Source of the DNA: Flavobacterium sp. CF108
GTDB lineage: Bacteria > Bacteroidota > Bacteroidia > Flavobacteriales > Flavobacteriaceae
Assembly (NCBI RefSeq): GCF_900129795.1
Contig: NZ_FQWW01000006.1
Coordinates: 62,001-126,000 of the forward strand
Direction: 5' to 3'
Length of the DNA: 64,000 nucleotides
The notes under the pieces were generated by a model. The model was not told where the DNA came from. It made no database searches and saw only the letters and a program-made list of their open reading frames with translations. The translations under genes were made by a program, and so were the position numbers. Each line of letters begins with the position of its first letter. Position 1 is the first letter of the stretch. Shown here piece after piece: positions 8,293 to 17,782 of this stretch.

Positions 8293-11200
8293 ATGAAAAC
8301 AATAATATCCATATTAACCTTATTACTTTCAGTATTATCTGTTAATGCACAAGAAAAAGTTCCGTTTTGGCAGAATGAAAAAATCAATGAAGATAATAGA
8401 GAGCCCATGCACGCCGCCTATTATGTTTTTGAAAACGAAACATTAGCTGCTAAAAACGAATGGAGACAATCTAAAAATTACCTTGACATTAACGGAGCCT
8501 GGAAATTTAAATATGTGGATAATCCGGCTGCACTTCCAAAAGATTTTGAGAAAACCAATTTTAACGATAATGCCTGGGATAATTTTAAAATTCCGGCAAG
8601 CTGGGATGTAAACGGTTATGGATATCCGGTTTATGTAAATACGACTTACGATTTTGATTATTTAATGGCGCCAAATCCGCCGTTTGTTCCAACAAAATAT
8701 AACCCAACAGGAGTTTACAGAAGAGAAATCACCATTGATAAATCTTGGGAAGGAAAAGATATTTTTTTGCATATCGGAACAGCAAAATCAAACTTGACCG
8801 TTTGGGTAAATGGTGTTTATGCAGGTTATGGTGAAGACGGAAAATTACCTTCTGAATTTAAATTAAACAAATACGTAAAAACCGGAAAAAATACGATTGT
8901 GCTTCAGGTAATGAAATGGAATGACGGTTCGTATTTAGAATGTCAGGATATGTGGAGAATGAGCGGAATTACAAGAGATTCTTATTTAGTTGCGAGAAAC
9001 AAAGCACATTTAAATGACTTCGAAATTATTCCAGATTTAGATGCTAATTATGTAAACGGAAGTTTAAAAATATCGACTCAATTTTCTGATTTAGATAAAA
9101 AAGACAGTTATACTTTAGACGTTCAGTTAAAAGATGGCGACAAGATTGTAACCTCAAAAAATATTTCCGCTTTAAGCGAAAAACAAACATTTGATTTTGC
9201 AGTAGAAAATCCGAAGAAATGGAGCGCAGAAATTCCAAATTTATATCAGGTACGTTTTATTTTAAAAGATAAAAAAGGAACTGTAATTGAAGTTATCAAT
9301 CAAAATGTTGGATTTAGAAAAGTAGAAATTAAAGGCGGACAGCTTTTAGTAAACGGAAAAGCGATTTACATAAAAGGGGTAAACCGTCATGAAGTTGATC
9401 CAATTACGGGGCAGACGATTTCAAGAGAAAGAATGGAACAGGATATTAAATTGATGAAAGAATTTAATATCAATGCGGTGAGAATGTCGCATTATCCAAA
9501 CGATGAATATTTCTACGAATTATGCGATAAATACGGAATTTATGTTGTCGATGAAGCCAATATAGAATCGCACGGAATGGGTTACGATATTACCAAAACG
9601 CTTGGTAATAAACCAGACTGGGAATTGGCGCACATTCAGCGTATGCAGCGTATGATCGAAAGAGACAAAAATCATGCTTCGATCATTATCTGGAGTATGG
9701 GGAACGAAGCAGGAAACGGCTACAACTTTTACAGAGGATATTTGTGGATTAAAAACAGAGACAAATCAAGACCAATTCAGTACGAAAGAGCAACTGCGGG
9801 AGCCTGGGACGGGAAAGATTTAAAATTCGAATGGGATTCAGACATTATCGATCCAATGTATAGTTCTCCAAACAAAATGGAAGAATATATTTTGGCAAAT
9901 CCAAATCCATCAAGACCTTACATTCAGTGCGAATATGCGCATGCAATGGGGAATTCAATGGGGAATTTTAAAGATTATTGGGATGTGATTCGTAAATATC
10001 CAAACTTTCAGGGAGGTTTCATTTGGGATATGATCGATCAGTCGGTTTATAAAAAACTGGATAACGGAACCACTATTTTAGCATACGGAGGAGATTTTGG
10101 GCCAAAAGATGTAAAAAGCGATAACAATTTTGTGAACAACGGCGTATTTACGGTAGACAGAAAACCAAATCCGCATGCACTTGAAGTGCGAAATGTGTAT
10201 CAAAACATTCTGACTTCCTGGCAAAATCAGGAAATGGCTACAATAAAAGTTTACAATGAATTTACGTTTAAAGATTTAAGCAACGTAACTTTACACTGGA
10301 CATTAATTTTAGACGGAGTGAAAGAGACGACAGGCGTTATCGATTATTTAGCAATCGATCCAACACAATCAAAAAGCTATACATTGCCCATTAAATTAGG
10401 CGATAAAAAATTTCAGGAAGCTTTTATAAACATCAGCTATCAGTTAAAACAAGAAGAACCATTTTTACCAAAAGGTTTCGAAATTGCGACAGAACAACTG
10501 GCGTATAAAGGAACGTGGAAAAACGATATTAAAATCGAAGGAGCTTCAAAAATTACGGTGGAGAAAAAAGCAAATGCGACGGTTTTCAAAAGTGATAAAG
10601 CAGAGATTACTTTCGACAAAAAAACAGGATTTATCAGTGGTTATTCCTTCAATAATCAGCCTATTATAAAAGACGGATATCAATTGCGTCCAAATCTTTG
10701 GAGAGCACCAAACGATAATGATTTTGGCGCTAATTTTCAGGTAAACTTAAAGGCTTGGAAAGAGGCAACAGAAAATCCAACTTTGGTAAACTGGACATTT
10801 ACTCCAACTAAAGACAATAAAATTCTGGTAAAAGCAACGTATAGTTTAGCTTCAGTTTCTTCTACTTTAGAATTGAATTATGAATTAAACGGAAACGGAG
10901 AATTAGTCGTAAAAGAAGCTTTAAATATTGATAAAAACAAAGAACAGCCTATTTTACCAAGATTTGGAATGGAAGTAATTGTTCCGAGAGATTTTAGTAA
11001 TATGAAGTATTACGGAAGAGGTCCGCACGAAAATTATATTGACAGAAACTACAGTTCAAAAGTGGGATTGTATACACAAACCGTTTCAGAACAATATTAT
11101 CCATACATCCGTCCGCAGGAAACGGGAAATAAAACTGATGTACGTTTCTTAGAATTATTGGGTGATAAATTAAAATTAACCGTAACATCTGATGAATTAT

Positions 11201-11430
11201 TGGCCGTAACTGCTTTACATTTTTTAAATGAAGATTTAGACGACGGATTGAAAAAAGACCAAAGACACGCTGCCGAATTAAAGGAAAGAGATTTAACAAG
11301 TTTAAAAATCGATTCTAAACAAATGGGAGTTGGCGGAATCGACAGCTGGCAGGCATGGCCAATGGAAAAATACCTTTTGAGAGGAAAAAATTATCAATAT
11401 CAATTTAAAATAACACCATCTTTAAAATAG
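8293..11430 (+). CDS. GH2 beta-galactosidase (LacZ-like), secreted
   Basis: 1045 aa beta-galactosidase with LacZ-type architecture: jelly-roll sugar-binding domain (about 60-240), immunoglobulin-like domain, TIM barrel (about 350-640), a second immunoglobulin-like domain and the Bgal small-chain beta-sandwich (about 770-1040). The acid/base is Glu472 in WSMGNE and the nucleophile is Glu547 in CEYAHAMGNSMG. I chose the ATG at 8293 because it opens a good signal peptide (MKTIISILTLLLS...NAQ). The frame is open from an ATG at 8272, but that codon belongs to the repeat element and would add seven polar residues before the signal. The enzyme would remove terminal galactose from complex N-glycan antennae. 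It is followed after 5 bp by the GH20 gene. The family call is firm. Confidence 0.95.
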   Translation: MKTIISILTLLLSVLSVNAQEKVPFWQNEKINEDNREPMHAAYYVFENETLAAKNEWRQSKNYLDINGAWKFKYVDNPAALPKDFEKTNFNDNAWDNFKIPASWDVNGYGYPVYVNTTYDFDYLMAPNPPFVPTKYNPTGVYRREITIDKSWEGKDIFLHIGTAKSNLTVWVNGVYAGYGEDGKLPSEFKLNKYVKTGKNTIVLQVMKWNDGSYLECQDMWRMSGITRDSYLVARNKAHLNDFEIIPDLDANYVNGSLKISTQFSDLDKKDSYTLDVQLKDGDKIVTSKNISALSEKQTFDFAVENPKKWSAEIPNLYQVRFILKDKKGTVIEVINQNVGFRKVEIKGGQLLVNGKAIYIKGVNRHEVDPITGQTISRERMEQDIKLMKEFNINAVRMSHYPNDEYFYELCDKYGIYVVDEANIESHGMGYDITKTLGNKPDWELAHIQRMQRMIERDKNHASIIIWSMGNEAGNGYNFYRGYLWIKNRDKSRPIQYERATAGAWDGKDLKFEWDSDIIDPMYSSPNKMEEYILANPNPSRPYIQCEYAHAMGNSMGNFKDYWDVIRKYPNFQGGFIWDMIDQSVYKKLDNGTTILAYGGDFGPKDVKSDNNFVNNGVFTVDRKPNPHALEVRNVYQNILTSWQNQEMATIKVYNEFTFKDLSNVTLHWTLILDGVKETTGVIDYLAIDPTQSKSYTLPIKLGDKKFQEAFINISYQLKQEEPFLPKGFEIATEQLAYKGTWKNDIKIEGASKITVEKKANATVFKSDKAEITFDKKTGFISGYSFNNQPIIKDGYQLRPNLWRAPNDNDFGANFQVNLKAWKEATENPTLVNWTFTPTKDNKILVKATYSLASVSSTLELNYELNGNGELVVKEALNIDKNKEQPILPRFGMEVIVPRDFSNMKYYGRGPHENYIDRNYSSKVGLYTQTVSEQYYPYIRPQETGNKTDVRFLELLGDKLKLTVTSDELLAVTALHFLNEDLDDGLKKDQRHAAELKERDLTSLKIDSKQMGVGGIDSWQAWPMEKYLLRGKNYQYQFKITPSLK

Positions 11431-11435
11431 TAATT

Positions 11436-13757
11436 ATGAGATCATTAAAACCCTTATTCGTCTTAATCTTCTTAACTGTTTTAAGTTTGGGTTATAGTCA
11501 GAAAAAAGTTTTTACTGCAAAAGACATTCAAATTATCCCGAAACCAAATCAAGTTTTGATTCAATCAGGAAGTTTTGAGTTTTCTAAAAATACCGTTTTT
11601 GTTGCCAATACAGATTTTCAAAAAGATATTTCAAATGCTTTAATCAACAAATTTGAAGTTGCTGCAGGCTGGCGACCAATTTTGGGAGTAAAAGCACCGC
11701 AAAACAATTTTGTTCAGTTTAAAACAGATCCAAATCTGCATAAAGAAGCTTATAAAGTTGAAGTAAACAATAACATAATCACAATTACAGCAAAAGGAAA
11801 TGCCGGTTTTATCTACGGATTAGAAACGATTAGACAATTGCTTCCTACAGCTATTGAAAGCACTTATGCAATTACATCAGCAAAATGGCAGATCCCGAAT
11901 GTTGTGATCACAGACGAACCGCGTTTTCAATGGAGAGGTTTAATGCTGGATTTATCACGTCATTTTTTCGATAAAAATTATATTCTGGCAACAATCGATC
12001 GTTTGGCTATGCACAAAATGAACGTTTTGCATTTGCATTTAGTTGATGATCAGGGCTGGAGAATTGAAATTAAGAGATATCCAAAACTAACAGAAGTTGG
12101 AGCATGGAGAGTGAATCAGGAAAATGTAGCGTGGAATGCCAGATTAACCACAAACCCAGATGAAAAAGGAACTTACGGAGGATTTTTTACGCAGGAAGAA
12201 TTAAAAGAAATTGTAAAATATGCAGCAAGCAAAAACATCGAAGTAATTCCTGAAATCGAAATGCCGGCGCACGTAAGTTCTGCCATTGCAGCTTATCCGG
12301 AATTGGCTTGTTTTGATCAGCGTATCGGCGTTCCGTCTGGCGGAGTTTGGCCAATTACAGATATTTATTGCGCAGGAAAAGAATCTACATTTGAGTTTCT
12401 GCAGAATGTATTAGATGAAGTGATGGCCATTTTTCCATCAAAATATATTCATATTGGAGGCGACGAAGCGACAAAAACCAATTGGGATAAATGTCCGAAC
12501 TGCCAAAAAAGAATGAAAGATTTAGGTTTAAAAAATTCAACTGAATTGCAAAGTTATTTTGTAAAACGCATTGAAAAGTACATCAATTCTAAAGGTAAAA
12601 AAGTAATTGGCTGGGATGAAATTGTAGAAGGAGGTTTAGCTCCAGAAGCAACTGTAATGAGCTGGAGAGGAACAAAAGGCGGTATTGAAGCGGCAGACCA
12701 AGGTCATGATGTAATTATGACCCCAGAATCTCCTTGTTATTTTAATTTTTATCAAGGTCCTCAAAATGAAGAACCATTGGCTTTTGATGCATATAATCCT
12801 TTAAATAAAGTATACGAATTTGAGCCTATTGTACCAACAATGTCGCCTGTAGAAGCAAATCATGTTTTGGGCGGACAGGCTAACTTATGGGCAGAATATC
12901 TTTCGGGACCAAAGGATTCAGAATATATGATTTTTCCAAGACTGGCTGCTATGGCTGAGGTTTTATGGAGTTCAAAAGAAAGCCGTAACTGGATTGATTT
13001 TACAACGCGATTAAAACCATTATTAAACCGTTATGATTATTTGGGAATCAATTATGCAAAAAGTGCTTATTTGGTAACCGCTTCTTCAACAGCAAATTTG
13101 GCTAATAAACAAGTTAGTGTGTCTTTGCAAAATGAATTTCCAAATCCGGATATTCGATATGTTTTAGGAGATGGAAATATTGATCATCGTGCTTCAAAAT
13201 ATACGATGCCGCTTGATTTTAAGCAAACCACAATCTTAAAAGCTTCGTTGTTTCAGGACGATAAACCAATAGGGAAAGTATTTACAGATACAATTATTTT
13301 CCATAAAGCCTTTGCACAAAAAGTAAAATACTTAACACCTTATAATGATAATTATAAAGGTGATGCAAATACAATGGTCAATACAATTCGAGGAAGCAAA
13401 AACTTCCATGACGGACAATGGCAGGCGTGGCTTGTTAATGATATGGAATTGGTAATCGATTTTGAAAAGCAGGAAAGTATTGAACAGGTAACCGTAGGAG
13501 CTTTAGAAAGTCAGGGAGCTGGAGTAAATTTTCCTGTAAAAATTAAAGTTTTGGTTTCTAATGATGGAATCAAATATCAGGAAGTTGGGAAAGTTTCACG
13601 TCCGTATGCTCCAAATGTAACATCGGAACTGAAAGATTTCAAAATCAATTTTGCAAAAACCAATACAAGATTTGTAAAAGTAATCGCTTATAACCTTAAG
13701 AAAAGCCCTAAAGGAGAAAGTTCTTGGTTGTTTGTGGATGAGATTTTAGTGAATTAA
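11436..13757 (+). CDS. GH20 beta-N-acetylhexosaminidase with C-terminal discoidin domain
   Basis: 773 aa secreted beta-hexosaminidase. Order: signal peptide ending near LGYSQ, GH20b N-terminal domain (about 30-160), GH20 TIM barrel (about 165-520) and a C-terminal F5/8-type (discoidin, CBM32-like) domain about 665-773. The catalytic pair is Asp343-Glu344 in HIGGDEATKTNW; other barrel motifs are RWRGLMLDLSRHF-like text, HLHLVDDQGWRIEI and GWDEIVEGGL. It would remove GlcNAc after galactose removal by the upstream GH2, so the pair is arranged in the logical order for antenna degradation. Start codon 11436 lies 5 bp after the GH2 stop. It is followed by a repeat-rich gap. Confidence 0.94.
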   Translation: MRSLKPLFVLIFLTVLSLGYSQKKVFTAKDIQIIPKPNQVLIQSGSFEFSKNTVFVANTDFQKDISNALINKFEVAAGWRPILGVKAPQNNFVQFKTDPNLHKEAYKVEVNNNIITITAKGNAGFIYGLETIRQLLPTAIESTYAITSAKWQIPNVVITDEPRFQWRGLMLDLSRHFFDKNYILATIDRLAMHKMNVLHLHLVDDQGWRIEIKRYPKLTEVGAWRVNQENVAWNARLTTNPDEKGTYGGFFTQEELKEIVKYAASKNIEVIPEIEMPAHVSSAIAAYPELACFDQRIGVPSGGVWPITDIYCAGKESTFEFLQNVLDEVMAIFPSKYIHIGGDEATKTNWDKCPNCQKRMKDLGLKNSTELQSYFVKRIEKYINSKGKKVIGWDEIVEGGLAPEATVMSWRGTKGGIEAADQGHDVIMTPESPCYFNFYQGPQNEEPLAFDAYNPLNKVYEFEPIVPTMSPVEANHVLGGQANLWAEYLSGPKDSEYMIFPRLAAMAEVLWSSKESRNWIDFTTRLKPLLNRYDYLGINYAKSAYLVTASSTANLANKQVSVSLQNEFPNPDIRYVLGDGNIDHRASKYTMPLDFKQTTILKASLFQDDKPIGKVFTDTIIFHKAFAQKVKYLTPYNDNYKGDANTMVNTIRGSKNFHDGQWQAWLVNDMELVIDFEKQESIEQVTVGALESQGAGVNFPVKIKVLVSNDGIKYQEVGKVSRPYAPNVTSELKDFKINFAKTNTRFVKVIAYNLKKSPKGESSWLFVDEILVN

Positions 13758-13774
13758 ATACTTAGTACGTTTCG

Positions 13775-13807
13775 AACTTTGTCAAAGTTTTAAACTTTGA
13801 CAAAGTT
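13775..13807. repeat. 33-bp intergenic palindrome, copy 4
   Basis: The same 16-bp arms and one-base spacer as copies 2 and 3, 17 bp after the GH20 stop and 16 bp before the following inverted-end element. Confidence 0.9.
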
Positions 13808-13823
13808 GATATTACGTAGATTA

Positions 13824-13985
13824 TTTAAACACATAGAAACATAGATTTATTTTTTGAATGAATAAAAAAGAGTATAAAAAGAAACTGGTTTCTCACACAT
13901 AGTCCCGATAGCTATCGGGATGTGTTAATGCAAGTGAAACGCCTTTTTTTATAAACTATGGGAGCTATGTACCTATGTGTTGAAA
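13824..13985. repeat. Intergenic element with inverted ends, copy 4 (162 bp)
   Basis: Ends TTTAAACACATAGAAACATAG and CTATGTACCTATGTGTTGAAA, with GAAACTGGTTTC and GCAAGTGAAACGCC inside as in copy 1. It also carries an embedded perfect palindrome, TCCCGATAGCTATCGGGA (13903-13920), absent from copy 1, where the sequence reads CACATAGCGATG at that place. Confidence 0.8.
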
Positions 13986-14034
13986 TGTGAATTTTACAAT
14001 TAAACAAAAACAAAAAACTATAAATAAAATAAAG

Positions 14035-15519
14035 ATGAAAAGAGGAATATTCATAATCGCGTTATTATTTTCCGTTCAAATGTTTTCGCAGGCCATTTAT
14101 GAAGATGAGCGTTATGTACCGGAAACGGATCCGTTAGTGTTGAAAAATTTAGAGGCATGGCAAGGCAAAAAGTTTGGATTATTAATGCACTGGGGAACTT
14201 ACAGCCAATGGGGAATTGTAGAATCATGGTCAATTTGCCCGGAAGATTATGGATGGTGCGAGCGTAAAAAAGGAAGCAATCCTGCTAATTATAATCAATA
14301 TGTAAAAGATTATGAAGGTTTGAAAAAGACTTTTAACCCAACTAAATTTGATCCGACAAAATGGGCAAAAGCAGCAAAAGCAGCGGGAATGAAATACATG
14401 GTTTTTACCACCAAACACCATGACGGATTTAATATGTACGATACTAAATATTCTGATTATAAAGTAACAGATGCGGCTTGTCCTTTCAGTACAAATCCAA
14501 AAGCCGATGTTTTGAAAGAAGTTTTCAATGCTTTTAGAGCTGAGAATATTTCAACCGGAGCGTATTTTTCTAAACCAGACTGGCATAACGAAAATTACTG
14601 GGACCCATATTTTCCTCCTTTCGACAGAAACGTAAATTACGATCCGTCATTATATCCAGAAAAATGGCAGAAATATGTTGACTTTACACACAACCAAATT
14701 TTAGAAATCCTTACCAATTACGGTAAAGTAGATATTTTATGGCTTGACGGAGGCTGGGTTAGAAAAAGAGATCAGCAAAACTTAAAAGAAAATTACGACG
14801 AGAAATTTACTGAAAACGAATCTAAAAATGGTTTCATCAAACACAGAGTTGTAGATCAGGATCCTAAAATGGACGAATTGGTGGTGAAAGCGCGCCAAAA
14901 ACAACCGGGATTAATTGTGGTTGACAGAGCAGTTCACGGAAAAAATCAAAATTATTTAACTCCTGAAAATAGAGTTCCTGAAAAAACACTGCCTTATCCT
15001 TGGGAGTCTTGTATTACATCTGGCGGAGGATGGTCTTATACTCCAGACGCGAAATATATGACAGGAAGACAAGGTATTCATATGCTTATTGATGTTGTTG
15101 CCAAAGGCGGTAATTTATTATTGAACGTTGCGCCGAGTCCGGAAGGAGAATGGCAGCAAGGTGCTTATGATTTATTACAAGCTTATGCAGACTGGATGAA
15201 AGTAAACAGTGTAGCGATTTATGATACGAAACCAATCGAGCCTTTTAAAGAAGATAATATTTGCTTTACACAAAATAAAGCAGGAAATGTATTTGCTTTT
15301 TATTTAGCAAAAGAGGGAGAAGATAAAATTCCTGCATCGGTTACAGTAAAATCTATCAGCCCTAAAAAAGGAACGAAAATTACAATGTTAGGTTCTAAAA
15401 CTTCGCTTAAATGGACAAAAGAAGGAAATGGATTTAAAGTTGTAATTCCGGAAAGCCTTAGAAATAATTTACCTGTAAAAGAAGCATGGACTTTAAAAAT
15501 AGAAGCTATTAACAGATAA
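14035..15519 (+). CDS. GH29 alpha-L-fucosidase, secreted
   Basis: 494 aa alpha-L-fucosidase that would release core or antennary fucose. Signal peptide at residues 1-19 (ends MFSQ). Family motifs are FGLLMHWGTYSQWG, the KHHDGFNMYDTKYSDY segment, and VDILWLDGGW with Asp238 at the nucleophile position; the C-terminal beta-sandwich follows from about residue 400. I chose the ATG at 14035. An in-frame GTG at 13987 would prepend 16 polar Lys/Gln-rich residues and starts at the edge of the repeat element, so it is unlikely. The GH92 gene begins 4 bp after the stop, so translation is probably coupled. The family call is firm; the linkage preference is unknown. Confidence 0.94.
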   Translation: MKRGIFIIALLFSVQMFSQAIYEDERYVPETDPLVLKNLEAWQGKKFGLLMHWGTYSQWGIVESWSICPEDYGWCERKKGSNPANYNQYVKDYEGLKKTFNPTKFDPTKWAKAAKAAGMKYMVFTTKHHDGFNMYDTKYSDYKVTDAACPFSTNPKADVLKEVFNAFRAENISTGAYFSKPDWHNENYWDPYFPPFDRNVNYDPSLYPEKWQKYVDFTHNQILEILTNYGKVDILWLDGGWVRKRDQQNLKENYDEKFTENESKNGFIKHRVVDQDPKMDELVVKARQKQPGLIVVDRAVHGKNQNYLTPENRVPEKTLPYPWESCITSGGGWSYTPDAKYMTGRQGIHMLIDVVAKGGNLLLNVAPSPEGEWQQGAYDLLQAYADWMKVNSVAIYDTKPIEPFKEDNICFTQNKAGNVFAFYLAKEGEDKIPASVTVKSISPKKGTKITMLGSKTSLKWTKEGNGFKVVIPESLRNNLPVKEAWTLKIEAINR

Positions 15520-15523
15520 GAAT

Positions 15524-17770
15524 ATGTTTTCAATATCAAAAAAAATACTATCAAAAACAGCATGCAGCTTTTGCATGCTGTTTTTTAGCATCACAAGTTT
15601 TGCACAACAACCAGCAGACTATGTGAATCCGTTTATTGGGACTTCGAACTTTGGAGCTGCTTTTCCGGGACCGATTGCGCCGCGCGGAATGGCAAGTATA
15701 AGCCCGTTTAATGTTGCCGGGGTAAAAAATACTCCAATGGAAAAAGACAGTCAGTGGCTTTCGAATCCGTATGTAAACGAAAATACCTTTTTAACTGGAT
15801 TTAGTCAGGTTAATTTAAGCGGTGTGGGCTGTCCGGAATTGGGTGTTATTTTATTGATGCCAACAACCGGAGCAGTCGAAATTGATCATTTAAAATACGG
15901 ATCGGCGTATTCTAATGAAGTGGCAAAAGCCGGATATTACAGCGTTGACCTCAAGAAATATAAAGTTAAAGGAGAATTTACAGCTTCAAAACGAGTTGGA
16001 GTAAGCAGATTCAATTTCCCGAAAGGGCAGTCAAACATTTTATTAAATCTAGGTTTAGGATTAACGAATGAAGAAGGTGCGATGATAAAAGTCGTTTCTT
16101 CTACAGAAATTGAAGGCATGCGTTCCGTTGGTTCGTTTTGTTATAACAGTCCTGAAGATGCTTATCCGGTTTATTTTGTGGCTAAATTTTCTAAACCTGC
16201 CGCTAAATTCGGCGTTTGGAAAAAACCAGCTAAGCATAACGGTGTTGAAGCGCAATGGATGGGATATAACGGTAAAGCCAGAATAATGGAAAATACTATC
16301 AAAACAGTAGTTGGCGATAGTATTGGAAGTTTTTTTACCTATAAATTCGATAAACAAGAAACGGTTGAAGTTAAAATAGGAATTTCGTATGTGAGCATCG
16401 AAAATGCCCGTGAAAACTTAGAAAAAGAAACGGGAAACAAATCGTTTGATGATGTTTATAAAGATACTTATAACGAATGGAATCAAGAACTTTCGAAGAT
16501 TTTAGTTGAAGGCGGTTCAGAAGATGATAAAACAATTTTTTACACGGCTTTATATCATACGTTAATTCATCCAAATACCCTAAATGATTGTAACGGAGAA
16601 TATCCGCAGATCAAAAGAAGCAAGATTGGTAAAACCGACGGAACCCGTTATACTGTATTCTCATTATGGGACACGTATCGAAACATGCATCCTTTAACAT
16701 CTTTAGTTTATCCTAAGCAGCAATCAGATATGATAAAAAGCATGTTAAAAATGTATGATGAAAACGGCTGGCTGCCAAAATGGGAATTAAATTCTACAGA
16801 AACATTTACAATGGTAGGAGATCCGGCAAGTATAGTTATAGTTGATGCCTGCTTAAAAGGAATTCAGGATTTTGATGTTTACAAAGCCTACTATGCAATG
16901 CTGAAAGGTGCAGACCAAATTGAAAATAACCCGCTTCGCCCTGGACTTAAAGAATATATAGAAAAAGGATATTTATCAACTAATTATCCCGGACCTGTTT
17001 CTACAACGCTGGAATATAATACTTCAGATTATGCGATTTCACTTTTGGCAAAAGCTTTAGGTGAAAAAGAAGATTATAAACGTTTTGCTAAACGGTCATT
17101 ATCCTACCAAAAATTATTTGACAAAAATTTAAAATTACTGCGGCCTAGAATTGCTAACGGAAATTGGTACGAACCTTTTGACCCGGAAGCAGGATCTAAT
17201 TTTCAGGCAAATGTTGGTTTTATCGAAGGAAATGCGTGGCAGTATGCTTTTATGGTGCCGCATGATATCAGGGGATTGATAAAATTAATGGGAGGTGATA
17301 AACCTTTCTCAGATCAATTGCAAAAAGTTTTTGACAGTAAACAATTTGATATGGCAAACGAGCCGGATATTGCTTATCCCTATTTATTCAATTATATAAA
17401 AGGAGAAGAATGGAAGAGCCAGCAAATGGTCAAAAAACTGGTAGAGGAATATTTTCAAAACAAACCAAAAGGATTACCGGGAAATGATGATACCGGAACA
17501 ATGTCGGCTTGGTTAGTATATTCAATGATGGGATTTTATCCAATATCTCCCGGCGACCCAATTTATACGATCACAACACCAATGTTTGATAAAGTAACGA
17601 TCAAATTAGATTCAAGATATTATAAAAAAGAAAATATTGTTATTGAAAAAGAAATCAATACTGATGGAAAAATCAAAACAATAGAATTAAACGGAAAACC
17701 ACTGAACAGTTATTTTATTTCACACGATGATTTTGTGAATGGAGGAACACTGAAAGTGATTCAAAATTAA
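15524..17770 (+). CDS. GH92 alpha-mannosidase, complete
   Basis: 748 aa exo-alpha-mannosidase of family GH92 with a signal peptide ending near SFAQQ. It shows DYVNPFIGT at the mature N-terminus, the N-terminal beta-sandwich, then the (alpha/alpha)6 barrel with SLWDTYRNMHPL, the EGNAWQYAFMVP segment (Glu568 at the general-acid position) and GNDDTGTMSAW (general-base Asp region). It differs from the first GH92 (GNEDCGQMSAW), suggesting a different linkage. It starts 4 bp after the fucosidase stop, and the next gene follows after 12 bp. Its signal-peptide coding region contains a terminator-like hairpin (see 15553). Confidence 0.95.
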   Translation: MFSISKKILSKTACSFCMLFFSITSFAQQPADYVNPFIGTSNFGAAFPGPIAPRGMASISPFNVAGVKNTPMEKDSQWLSNPYVNENTFLTGFSQVNLSGVGCPELGVILLMPTTGAVEIDHLKYGSAYSNEVAKAGYYSVDLKKYKVKGEFTASKRVGVSRFNFPKGQSNILLNLGLGLTNEEGAMIKVVSSTEIEGMRSVGSFCYNSPEDAYPVYFVAKFSKPAAKFGVWKKPAKHNGVEAQWMGYNGKARIMENTIKTVVGDSIGSFFTYKFDKQETVEVKIGISYVSIENARENLEKETGNKSFDDVYKDTYNEWNQELSKILVEGGSEDDKTIFYTALYHTLIHPNTLNDCNGEYPQIKRSKIGKTDGTRYTVFSLWDTYRNMHPLTSLVYPKQQSDMIKSMLKMYDENGWLPKWELNSTETFTMVGDPASIVIVDACLKGIQDFDVYKAYYAMLKGADQIENNPLRPGLKEYIEKGYLSTNYPGPVSTTLEYNTSDYAISLLAKALGEKEDYKRFAKRSLSYQKLFDKNLKLLRPRIANGNWYEPFDPEAGSNFQANVGFIEGNAWQYAFMVPHDIRGLIKLMGGDKPFSDQLQKVFDSKQFDMANEPDIAYPYLFNYIKGEEWKSQQMVKKLVEEYFQNKPKGLPGNDDTGTMSAWLVYSMMGFYPISPGDPIYTITTPMFDKVTIKLDSRYYKKENIVIEKEINTDGKIKTIELNGKPLNSYFISHDDFVNGGTLKVIQN
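15553..15585 (+). terminator. Terminator-like hairpin inside the GH92 signal-peptide codons
   Basis: AAAAACAGCATGCA (15553-15566) pairs perfectly with TGCATGCTGTTTTT (15572-15585) around a five-base loop, and the right arm runs directly into a T-tract. The shape is that of an intrinsic terminator, but it lies 30 bp inside the coding sequence. It could act as an attenuator between the fucosidase and the mannosidase; activity is unproven. Confidence 0.5.
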
Positions 17771-17782
17771 ACTCTCACAACT

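Noticed and set aside
13903..13920. Palindrome TCCCGATAGCTATCGGGA as terminator or operator
   Set aside because: It is followed by no T-tract and lies inside a repeat element present in one copy only; no evidence for a binding site.
13987..14034. GTG start at 13987 for the GH29 gene
   Set aside because: It would put 16 polar residues before the signal peptide and lies at the end of the repeat element; the ATG at 14035 opens a normal signal peptide.
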